Position numbers and translations under genes: made by a program. 64,000 bases of DNA from Brasenia schreberi (taxonomy: Eukaryota; Streptophyta; Magnoliopsida; Nymphaeales; Cabombaceae), in assembly GCA_036023115.1 (NCBI GenBank), contig JAYKKT010000059.1:3262001-3326000 (forward strand). The letters are read 5' to 3'. Numbering within the stretch: the first letter of the stretch is position 1; every line of letters starts with the position of its first letter. Of this stretch, positions 17,828-29,268 are shown piece after piece. The notes under the pieces are model-generated. The model was not told where the DNA came from, made no database searches, and saw only the letters and a list, made by a program, of their open reading frames with translations.

Positions 17828-19590
17828 TTTTTCTTCATTAACGGCTTCCGCAACAGGATGCCTCTCTTCATCTGGTTCAGTATAAGGATTCACAAACACT
17901 GTTACACTAAGTATCTCTATATCTTCCTGCAGGAACATCATCAAAAGGTTTGAGGCCACAAACACACATCAGGGCAATAAAACCGTAGAAAGAGAGCGAG
18001 AGCGAGAGAGAGAGCTTATATTCATACATACAAAGTAGCAATATGAACATCAGAATGCATGTAATGATGACGTCCGCCTGCAGATAAATTCAACAAGATT
18101 AGAATCATTTGCAGCCAAGCGTGTGTTCTCAACAGATCTCAAAGACTACTCAGTTACTTATAAGTAACAGATCCACAAAATATTTGCACTTACACTCTGT
18201 CAACAATAACTAAAGTAATAGTCTTTAACACCTTTTTCATGTCGATTATCACAGTTTTATCACAAAACTTAAGCTAATGATTTGTGAACTTCTAGTTCAA
18301 TCCATTGTCTCTACAGACGTTCAAGAAGAACAATGGCCACCCGAAAATACGTTTTAACAAAAACCACAAAGAAGAATGGATTCTAATGAGCATAAATACC
18401 TAACCACAGAAACAATGGCAGTTGATGACTCAGAATTGAATGACAACCTTAGCTACCACAGAGAGAAGTAAAATATCGTCAAGAAATAATAAGAAAAAAA
18501 ACGTGTTCTTTACAAACGAGTTGTTTGCATATTTCCCTTGCTGATTCAATCTATTTGAGAACATATATTCAAGTGCCTTAGAATCTACTAAACCTTTCTA
18601 CATTGCAAGCCTTACCGTTGCACGGACAACGTTGCGCCTTAGCGTCTCCTTCTGTCTTCTATCTCAGAATCTACTGTCACAAGGTCATACTGTGTAATCT
18701 TCTCACAATGCAGCTAGGCAGCTTAGTTGCATAAAAGGATATGACAGGATAATCAATTCATCCAACTTTCTCCTGATTGGGAGGTGCAAAATACAATGTT
18801 TTCCCCCACAATTTTCTTTACATCTCATGTATGCGTGCTTCTGTATATATACACATGCACACGTGCACGCACACAGGGACATTTATATGATATATATCAC
18901 TGTGTGGATGTGTCTGAGTATGTCCCAGTCTTTGAGGCCAAATAAGGTCTATGAATGACAATTCCTTACACACGTAAACATCCCCCAACTTATACCTGTC
19001 TGAGGTCAGATATATTCATAACCACTCCAGAAATTTCAGGCAAAGTTCAAGAATGATACAAAAACCCATATGCAGAACTGTTTCAAACCATAAGGAATAC
19101 CAAGCACCACAATGGGATGCATACACCAACTCATGACTGTAATAAAATATTCAGAAGCCACCTTACCAAAGGACGATCATCATCATCAACAGGAACCTTC
19201 TCCATCGCAGCAAGAGTGATTAATCCACCTACAACTCTACCAAATACGGTAAGTTTTCCATTTAGATGCTTGGCAAACTTGTACAATATGAAAAATTGGG
19301 AACCATTTGTATGAGGTCCACTATTTGCCATGCTGACGATTCCATTCTCTGAGTGAGCCAATATTGAGTTGAACTCATCCTTAAAAGGTTTGCCAGATCT
19401 GTTGGATCACCACCTTGAATCATGAAATTCCTGCAAAAGACTCCAAAGATCCATATGATTGTTGACACAAGAAGAAAATGGTCAACAAATTTGAACAAAT
19501 ACTTGACTGATGTAGGTCAAGTACTAACCTAATACTCCGATGGAATGATACTCCATTATAGTATCCACTTTCACCGTGGGGCGGCAAATT
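17828..19590 (-). pseudogene. PUB49/PPIL2-type cyclophilin gene remnant
   Basis: On the minus strand, three exon remnants match the cyclophilin domain of plant U-box cyclophilins (PUB49, human PPIL2), which are nuclear peptidyl-prolyl isomerases. The first, about 19529-19590, carries GESGYYNGVSFHRSIR. The second, 19167-19430, starts [10 protein letters not shown] and continues with [19 protein letters not shown] and [10 protein letters not shown]. The third, 17828-17926, carries EDIEILSVTVFVNPYTEPDE. After GGDPT the expected glycine-rich turn is deleted, and the following KPFKDEF segment is in another frame. No upstream U-box or earlier cyclophilin exon is seen before the sequence changes to repeat at about 19620. 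The copy is 5'-truncated and frameshifted, so I call it a pseudogene. It keeps introns, so it is a DNA-level fragment and not a retrocopy. Confidence 0.8.
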
Positions 19591-19599
19591 ATGTATAGT

Positions 19600-21000
19600 G
19601 TTCATGGATTCAATCGTCCCCTGTAACTTTTTTCTTGGTTTTCTGATTTTTAGGTGGGGCGACCACCCCACTTCGCCTCAATGTTTGATCCGCCACTGAC
19701 TTCCACACAGAGATGATTGTGGTGATGGCAACGACGAAGACAGAGACTACGAAACGCAGCAATCGACTTACGAACGTAGGTGTTGAAGAGAAACTGAAAA
19801 AACGATTATGGTGCTCACTAGTGCGTCGGCCGATCGAGGGAGAGTCTCTCGGAGAGCGAAGCAACGTCTTCGTTATAAGCTGCTGCTCCAGCTTTTCAAA
19901 AATCCAAACCTAATTTGGTTAGTTGATCCAAACCTAAATTTAACTCGAAGATGCTGCCATCACATGAGGTCCCGTTCTTTCTTCCTTTCTTTCTTTCTTT
20001 CCACAATCGGACGATGGGAGGCTAAAGCCACATGTAATCCATGGGATATCGAACTCACGACCTTGGTCGCTTCAATAGACAGGTGAGCTACTTCTCCTTG
20101 TGCAGATTTGCCAGAGTTTCCTCGCCACATGATAAGGTAGGCCTTTCACTTCTTTTTCATTAAATACCAAAATTATCTTTCATATAAATACTCTTCCTTC
20201 CCACTTTTTCTTCCTAACATTTCTCTCCTCTCTCACTTAATTCGAGCAAAAGTATATCTCATGGAATCTTTTGTTCCGGCAACATAGATTTCAGTGAGTG
20301 TTGTTGTCTTCTTCGCAACTCAATGCGTATTCTTACGAATCTCATTGAAAAAAGATAGAAAAAACAAAAATAAAACTAAAAATAAAATCAATAAGAAGAA
20401 GAGACGTAACTAAAAAAATACGAAAACAACAATCACAAGAATCAAGAATTAAAAATTAATGAAAAAACATATAGAAAAAATAAAAAATGAAGAACTAGAG
20501 TATCCTGATAGAAGAGATGCAGCTCAAGCATGTATACCCAGTCACATCTCTTCTGTCACGATACACTAGTTTTTCGTTTTCAATTTTAATAAAAAATCAC
20601 TCAAAACAACTAAAAAATAGAAAAAGTAAAATGAAATCAACAACATAAATCGATAAATCGACGAATCCTCTTCGAATTGGCCTTCTTTATCCTCTTTTTA
20701 TTTGTTTCTCTTTTTCTTTTTTCTTTCATTTAATTCTTTGTTTTTTATTTTTTGATGTATTTTGATCCATTCTTTTACTGAAAAAGATTGTAAATCGAAT
20801 AATAGTTAGCTGGAATGAGTGGAGAGTGCAAAATATAAGAAAGAATGGCCGAAAATGAGGGTTAGAAGCATATTTGTGAGGAGAGAGAATGTCATGTTCA
20901 TTTTTGTAATTATTAAAACGATCGTGATTATATTGAGAAAAGTGACAAAAAAGGGATGTGTGTATAGTAAAGAGGGGTTGCGTATATCAATCCTAAAACC
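19600..21000. other. Intergenic, SINE-like head on the minus strand
   Basis: At 20030-20085 the minus strand reads TAGCTCACCTG, then GAGTTCGATATCCC, an A box and B box pair. A (TTTC)n tract lies at about 19981-20000. AT-rich sequence follows (20330-20770), with many AAAAATAA words. No gene was recognised. Confidence 0.5.
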
Positions 21001-23660
21001 TTAACCAATCTCACTTCTTATGCACTTCCTTAAACAAAATTAAGTTTTGGTATTTATGCTCAACAACTTGTGGGACTGCTAAAGGAAGCAAGTTACTCAT
21101 AATTCAGCTCAATTTTGTTCGTCCCCAGCCTTGTTCTTGTTCGATTGGTTCAACCATCCGAGCCAAGCACGAACAGAGTGTGTCCATCTTTGTTCATCCC
21201 GTACAAACTTGTTAAATACCATCTTTCAATTGATATTCCAAAGTAAGATAATTCGATGGTATTTAAGGCACATGAAAAGGCCATTTTTTAAAACTTTCTT
21301 TTGGTTATAATGAGAGGTCAAAGACGAGCATGCATGCTCAGGAGTTGAACTTACGCTCATGAGTCGAGAGCCTGACCAGGTGGCCCAAGGTCGATTCCAG
21401 TTATGGTTCGGGAACAACTCGAAGCCGGTTAAAATTATTTAAAAATAAAATATAAGAAACAATTAAAAAGAAATATGAGAACCGTCAGTTCTGGTTTGAT
21501 GAAAGGTGAAATCATAACCGAATTGGATGGTCTTTGGTTTTGTGCCCGAAACCTGAAACCGTAAAGGTGGATCCTGATTACGGATTCGGAACCATTCTAA
21601 GGCGGTTAAAATTATTTAAAAAATGTAAGTATAAGATTTTTTTTTAAATACTGGAACCATCAGTTCTGGATTCATGAAAAGTGAAACCGAAACCGAATTG
21701 GATTGTCTCCGATTTTGCACTTGTTCTCATTTCACTCGTTCCTATTTCAACTGGTTATTGGTTAAGTTTTTTCTGATTAAAACTACCGGACTAGTTTGAA
21801 ACCAACATGCTCTATCAAGTTGAGCTCATTTACTATCAATAATATTATATTCTTTACTAATATCGATTTTAAGTTTTACTCTAACAAAACTTGACTAATG
21901 TTAATTTTAAGTCTTACTTTTAACCACAATAACAAAGACGTCATGTACTTCATTAATGTTGATTTCAAGTCTGACCACCATCTTATGCAACTTTATAAAA
22001 TCAAATTCTTCACGGTAGCTAATGCAATTATGTTTGTGTTCCTTTTGGTACTTGATTGTGCTTGGAGAAACTGCCTTTCAAGATTCTGAAACAAGCCCAT
22101 ATAAAACATCTAAGGCGTTAATGGACGTGCTTTGGGTCTATGCTTTGTCCCCTTGCACAGGGGTCGGCACCCGTGGGACTATTTGTAAACCTAAACGTTT
22201 TTCTAACATAGATTATAATGTACGTATTATATTTCGGGTCGGTTTTGATTCGTGTCCGAGTCCAATCGGGCCTCACCTAGATTGTGTCGGGCTACTTTTG
22301 CAAGACCCGGCGCAACGCACCAGGCACCGAAGATGAACTTTTAATGTTAACAATGTTAATGTCGGTAAATAAGCTTATTGCTTTATTTAAAAGTTAAAAT
22401 ATCTTCATTACTTTACTCAATGTTTAAAAATATGCCAAACCTGACTCTGTCCCACCCTGCATGATGGTTGCAACCGATCTGCCTCGTATTAGCCCCCACC
22501 GGGTTGAATTGGGTTAGGTACCTGGGCGTGGGTGCATATTACCATCCATGAGTATGTTAGTATTCAATTTTCTTTTCTCCCTCTATATATAGAGAGAGAT
22601 AAGAAAATTTCACCCGACCCATTTCTGACATGTTCATTTTTTGCTTTTTGGTAGCATAAGTATAATTTAAAAAATTAAGTGTCTTAAAAAATAGCAAAGA
22701 ACATTATAATTATACTTATGCCCTAAAAAAATAATAGGTGGTATGAGTGAGCAACATTAGTAGTAGCAAGATCTAATCACTCACACAAGTAGAAAATAGG
22801 ATCCTAACCACATGTGACAAGCCTACTCTCTCTATAGAGAGATAACCTTGTATATAAATCCAAACAAATATAAATCATGTATCTTGGATGGATGGATTAT
22901 CGAAATTTGAATTCAAATAGCAAAACATGTAAATATAAATAAAGTACACTTTAAACAAGTACGCATCCATCTTTTGGCATTTTAATTTGAATATTTAAAT
23001 CATTCATTAATACTCAAAATAGATAATTGAATTTTATTTTAATTTATATATGAGGTTTCCTGTCTCCTTATATATATATATATATATATAAAACGAGGGA
23101 GCACCATTTAGGGCCATCCACTTGGCCGAGAAAATAACATGATCACCCATTAATGATCGTTTTATTTCATTTTTTTGTTTATAACAGTTAAACTAAACAT
23201 AGTCGGTTTGAACTGAAATCACATTGCCAACTGAACTGAAGATCCTCCGGTTCTGTTACAATTCATGATATTCAGAAATCGGCCCGAAACTGGAACCTGT
23301 GGTTGGTGGGGGGTTCGACTCCCACGAGATGCATTTAACTTTACAACAAAAACTTGAAACGGTTCGATGTATGGTAGCGATGGATCGTGGAAATAGTCAC
23401 TTAGGAAGCATACAGCTCTTGAATTCTGGTGCCCACGGACTCCGTCACGAAACGGTCGTTAATGGATCCATCTAATTATTTGTCGGACCAGATCCAAATA
23501 TAAACACCCACATGCAAAACCTGAATGCATCAGGTTCACGTGAAGATCTCGTGTTGAATCTGGATCCAAATCAGACTCGGGTAGGCCCATGGGCTCGTAG
23601 GCACCTTCATGGGTTGGCATCCAAGTCTTTACCCAACACGATTAGCTTGTTAAAGGGGAG
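21001..23660. other. Intergenic, mixed degenerate repeats
   Basis: A minus-strand SINE-like head lies at 21315-21400 (A box GGGCCACCTGGTCAGG, B box AAGTTCAACTCC). It borders an AACCGG tract that extends to about 21800. A CGGGTC/GGCCC word tract is at 22230-22330 and a related one at 22440-22550. Short TA/GA tracts occur at 22584-22600 and 23071-23091. A lone B box (GGTTCGACTCCCAC) is at about 23310. No credible coding region was found. Confidence 0.5.
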
Positions 23661-24200
23661 CTGGTAAACAAGCCGAATAAGAGTCGTAACTTCCTGGTGT
23701 AAGCAAGCTGAGCTCGAGTACGAGCAAATTCAATTCGACTCGTTAAGAAAATGCTTGGCTCGAGCACACTCAAGATTCGGACTTTTGGCTCGAACCCAAG
23801 CTCGAGTTGTGTGATAAAAAACTTGAATTTGGCTCACTACGCTCGTCTGAGCCCAATGCCACTATGACTGACTTGATTAAGGTCGACTTATTGAGCTTGA
23901 ACCTGAACGAGTTCTACTGAACATGAAAATTTCTAACCTTTAAGTTTAATACACGAACAAACACCACACATGTCTTTCTGAATGTGGGTTGACCCTAATA
24001 CATAAACCATTAGAACTTTTAAGATTTAAGTAAATGTTATATTTAAATCTTATAAAGCTGGCTCACAAGCTTCTCCAGCCGAGTGTTGGTCAACTCGAAC
24101 TCAAAAAGATTTAGTCGAGTATGGTGTATTGTAGACTCTAGCTCACTAAGCTCGAGCGGAACATACATTCACTAGTTGACTCTAAAGGATGGCGTAATGT
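23661..24200. repeat. GCTCGAG/CTCGAA degenerate word repeat
   Basis: The tract is rich in GCTCGAG, CTCGAGTACGAG, GGCTCGAGC, GGCTCGAACC and AAGCTCGAG words without a fixed period. It is a second type of low-complexity repeat made of short near-palindromic words, distinct from the AACCGG type. Confidence 0.65.
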
Positions 24201-24343
24201 ATTTTGTACTGGGTCAGATTAAGCCAAAAACATAAGGATTATTCTCATCGAGAATGGTAAAAGGATAGTAATCACACTCGACCCACAGGTACTAAACCTG
24301 CATTGCATTGACTGAGGACAGAGTTAAGGGTCAACACATTCTG

Positions 24344-24444
<101 letters not shown>

Positions 24445-25060
24445 TAGTGGTATATGCTCAATCCATTAAGTAATTAAATCTTCTCAAACATCTTCATCGT
24501 TAGATCATGATGATCAAGAATAAAGATTTGAAATACAAAATAAAGTATATTGTTATGCATCAAATGCAAGTACTAAAAGTACAATGACATACTTACTTTT
24601 TAAGATTTAAATGTTTACCATTAATCGTGGTGATCAAACGGTGAACATGTTTGAATGTAAATTGAGCACGGACCACTATATATATATATATACATATATA
24701 AGGCTTAACAAATAACTTTCCATAAAGAGTTAAGTGTAGTTGTTTAGTAAATATATTCAATTTTATTAAATGTTTTTGTATAACAATAAGGTTTATAAAT
24801 AGTATGGGATGGGTGCTAGTTCTAGACCCAACAATCAGTGAGGCAGGTGATGACAGATTCACTTCTAAACAATTTTCTGCAGGTCCAGTTCTGAGTGGGA
24901 AAAAACCCACCCCGTTGCTATCCCTTTTGGGATCATTTTTTCACATAAACTAGACATGGTAGCTATGGAACCGTAATTGAATCGACCTGGAGCCGCTTTC
25001 AGTTTGAGTATGAAACCACCTGAAATTAGCAAAAAAAAAAAAAAAAAATAGAAGGTACAA

Positions 25061-25350
25061 CAACAACAACTACGCCTTTTCCCATACTATATGGGGTCGG
25101 CTATATTGATTTTTTGTTTCCACAGAACCTTATCATGTGTCACATTGGCAGTTAATTGATAATAAGCTAGATCATTCTTTATTGTTTCTTTCTAACACTT
25201 TTGTGGTCGTCCTTTACCTCTTTTAATACTTTCAAAATTTAGTTTTTCAAAGTCTTTTTACATGTTCTTCTTTTGATTTTCTATATTTCCAAACCCTCTT
25301 AAATGATATTCTCTCATTTTATCCTCTGTTTGAGGTGTCACTCCTAATTT
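25061..25350 (-). mobile_element. RTE LINE 3' fragment
   Basis: It begins with ACAACAACAACAACTACGCC on the plus strand and ends near the AACAAATTAGG-type coding text, so it is the last 290 bp of a minus-strand RTE LINE. The terminal box (GGGGTCGGCTATATTGATT) is recognisable. Several small deletions are present compared with the copy at 9.1-10.2 kb. Confidence 0.85.
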
Positions 25351-27610
25351 GTTTGGAACTGAACTGGATGGTTCTTGATTTTGGACCCAGTTCCTGACCT
25401 AGTTCAGTCCCAGTTGGAACTGCCGGGCTGGTTTGGAACCAGACATGTCTAACGTAAGCGTTCCAACGAATCCCATTTCCCCACTAATGTCTTTTTTGGC
25501 TCACATTACCTTATCAAGCTACTTCATGAGCTCCTCTTCTATACCATCAACTCATATCGCGAGTTGAATCAACTATGGTCTACTTAGTTCATAAATCAGT
25601 CTTATTTAAAAATCTAAACAAAACACACACAATTAATCTGGCAAACTAGAATGCGAACCCTAGAAACTACATATCTAGGTTTCTTTCATAATCAAACGCA
25701 AGCATCGACATGCAGTAAAAAGTGCTTCCGGAGCTTTTAGCTCCGTCGGCCTTGGAATCAAACACCCTAGAAGGACCAAGGCTCCCTTAGATTTTAGGAA
25801 TAGGGCTTGCATGCTATAAAGTACCGACCAGTGGTATTTTCGTAAATATCTGAAGAGACCTGGGGATTGTCTTTACTAACAACCTCTTAATAATTTAAAA
25901 CCGCTTTGTTAAGATGGGTATTTCGGGTTAATTACATGCAATTGTTTCGTGTCTAAGTTTGGGTATTTCTGTGAGACGGTCTTAACGCGATTGTAGAACC
26001 GCCTCTGGTTTTAAAGAGAATAGCGAGAATGCCACTCCCTTCTTGTCCGTATGGTTGAACTATAAAAGCCACGGGGAGGGGCTCCGACGGCTTCTGCTGA
26101 TGAGAAAATATTTAATTTTCAATCTTCGCCATTTTTTCAATATTTTATATTTCAAAAACTTAGGTGTTTGATGTGCCTCGTTCTTTGCCCCACAACTGTG
26201 GTACCACCCAATTTTTTTTTCCAAGCAACCTTAGTGTTTGACTCAACGTACCAATACTGTCACTCGCACGCACTCAGAGCATAGTATGACAGTAGAGATG
26301 GCAAATCGGGTTTGATGGGTCAGGTGAGTTCGTGTTCGGGAGAGGAATGGTCGGCCCTGACTCTACCTGCTTTTTGTGTTTGTGTTTGTGTTCGTGTCAA
26401 GAGCATACCAATCCAAACGTGACAAAACTCTTTTGTCACTTTGGGTGGAAATAAGATGGGTGTGCTTAGGGATGTTCATGGAATCACCAAAATCAAATCG
26501 AACCAAACTGACAGTTTGATTAAATTCTAGATGTCTAGCGGTTCAATCAGTTAGGTTCTAGCAGGAAAAAGACTCAGTGATTTGGTACACTTGAAACCGA
26601 ATTTAACCAAACCATTATTTATATATATAAAGTTTATATACATGTAGATATAAATCTTTATAAACTTATCTACATGAGTTTTATAATATTATATATAATG
26701 TAAATATATATAAAGTTTATATACTTATACGAATTTAAATCTTGTCAAGTTTATATATATGAGTTTTATAACTTCATAAATATAAACTATGGATCGTAGA
26801 TCAAAATAATTTGATGGCATAAAAAATCTATAAATAAGTAGAATCGTGGTTTAGAACCGAACAAACCGGAACCGATGGTTCAGTTCTGGCCATAGCATGG
26901 TTTTGTTCTCTAAAATATTCAAGAACCAAAATTAGCAGTTCTGAACTAGAATCCAACAGTGAACACAGTTGGTCGTCACACCCATAGAGTTAGCACAATT
27001 GACAGGGTGCTTTGATGCTGTTGCTGTTGGTGGAAAGTTCGACCCCCACAGGGTTCATATGTGTTAGGCTTCAGCCGTCCCTCAAGGAAAAAAAAAAGAG
27101 AATAAAAGAAAACCGTCCTCAATATTACCGTCCTCTTTTCAGCAGCGAAAAACTCTTGGTTTTCTACAGTCGAAGACGTGAAAAACAGTGTGTTGTATGC
27201 AGAACCGTCCCTCGTTCCCTGTCTTTCACTAGTAGGCGCCTGCTGCCCCTGCGCAGATCGTGGGAGCCATTGACAGACAAGCAGGCGTCCTTGGCTTAGC
27301 CAGCCCCATTTTGTCAAGCACCAAAGGCAGGAAAGTTTTGACTCTTCACTATCCATGAAATCTATGAGCCCATAGTACATATGGTCAAACCTGTTGCTAT
27401 GTTCTGTGACCCGAAGGAGATATGACATTAAGCATAGATGCCGATCTAATGTTACATATTCTCACGCTCTGCAGATTTACAGTGTCATACCACATAGGGG
27501 TATTGTCGTAATTTGACACGCTTATGATGTCTTGCAGATTTATATTCTCTAACATCCTCATCTCTTTCCGGGCAGCAATTCCTCGAGTGCTTTTCTTCTG
27601 AGCTGTGATC

Positions 27611-27614
<4 letters not shown>
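25351..27614. other. Intergenic upstream of the PBS1-like gene
   Basis: AACCGG-type repeats lie at 25370-25450 and 26480-26960. A CGGGTT-type tract is at about 26295-26390. A SINE-like head is at about 26990-27075 (TTAGCACAATTGAC, then AAGTTCGACCCCCA), followed by an A-rich run. The overlapping open frames at about 26,980-27,430 on both strands have no recognisable family content and are not called as genes. Confidence 0.5.

Positions 27615-27680
<66 letters not shown>
27615..27680. promoter_or_regulatory. (AG)33 tract upstream of the PBS1-like gene
   Basis: A perfect AG dinucleotide tract ends about 270 bp before the start codon. GAGA tracts in plant promoters and leaders are known binding sites for BBR/BPC proteins; that this one acts so is inference. 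The tract probably lies in the promoter or leader. Confidence 0.6.
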
Positions 27681-27683
<3 letters not shown>

Positions 27684-27948
27684 TGACTATTGTGTGTAGT
27701 CCTCCCACCATCTTTGTGGAGAATGTGAGGAAATAAAGGTGAAGCTTGTGTTGTTGGATCTGGAGACGAGGAGTGAGGGGAAAAAAGGGTCTTTTGATTC
27801 TTCGAGGAATGATGTGGGTGTAGGGAAGAGTGAGAAAAACCTAATAGGAAAGTGGGATTTCTGTGGGTGTTATGGGATTTAGTGATCTGGGTGTTGGTTT
27901 CTTTTTTAGTAGAATTACCTGGGACTGTTAGTCTTTCATGTGGATTTG

Positions 27949-29235
27949 ATGATGGATTGCTTCTCTTGCTTTGGATCCACGAAGGAAGATGGAAAGAAAG
28001 ATGGTTTTAGGAAAGATGGGCCGACCTCAGCTGGTTCTCATATCAGCAGAATGGCCTCAGGTCAGGCTAATTTGGTGGGAATTATAGTTTGGATTCATTC
28101 ATCTCCTTTTTCGTTGGTTCCTCTTACCGTTTCTTGTTAACTAATTAGATTTTGTGTTTATGGTATCTGCGTTTATTACAGAGAGAATTATGCAATATTT
28201 GTTTTTTCCCTCCTATTTATCACTTTAATCTAGTAAGCCAGCTTCATTAAATCTGTATTCGGAGGCATAATTCGTTTATTGGTACAGTTTTAGTCTTCGA
28301 GTTTTCTCTTTAATGAATGTTGTGGGGAGTTTTGCTTGTTAAATATTGAAGGAGAGAGACATTTGAGTAGAATCCCACGGGATATTGCCAAATGTGGAAA
28401 CCTGTGCTTGTTGATGCGAATTAGAAGAATCTGACCGAACTTTAAACTGAGACTTTTATGTTTGATGTGTCATGATGCGCCCGACTGACTGACATTGGTA
28501 TTGTATTGATTTGAGCTGGGACGCAGGTAGATATAAATCAAGGAGTGGCATCGATTCAAAGAAGGAAACTTCTACAGTAAAGGATGGATCATCCGAGCAT
28601 ATTGCTGCACAGACATTTACGTTCAGAGAGCTTGCAGCGGCAACCAAGAACTTTAGGGAGGAATGTCTTCTTGGAGAGGGCGGTTTCGGCCGTGTCTACA
28701 AGGGCCGATTGGAGAGAACAGGGCAGGTTCAATTATCTATCTTTTCCCACCTTTTTTTGTGTTTCGGAACTTCTGTAACATGTCAGTGTGTAAGAGAAAT
28801 GCTGCTAATAGTCGGCAAATCAAGAATACTTGACAGAGTGTTTTGTGATATTTGTTTGCTTTAGTGCATTTTGTAACTTACAATATGGTGATTGATAAGT
28901 TATTCGAGCCACTTCGTGGGTGTTGTGAACATTGCAGGTGGTTGCTGTGAAACAGCTTGACAGAAATGGTCTACAAGGAAACAGGGAATTTCTAGTGGAG
29001 GTTCTGATGCTCAGCCTTTTGCATCATCCTAACCTTGTCAATTTGGTCGGTTATTGCGCTGATGGAGATCAACGCCTCCTACTTTATGAGTTTATGCCTT
29101 TGGGGTCACTGGAAGATCATTTACATGGTTAGACTACATGCTTCATTTTCTGAGATCTTTTTGTGTACTTCAAAACATTGCTGCACACACACTCACATAC
29201 ATACATATGTGGAACTCTTTCCCTATACATGCATG

Positions 29236-29268
<33 letters not shown>

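Noticed and set aside
26976..27428. Overlapping open frames on both strands near 27 kb
   Set aside because: They have no recognisable family, they overlap a SINE-like head and A-rich tail, and base composition is that of the flanking repeats.
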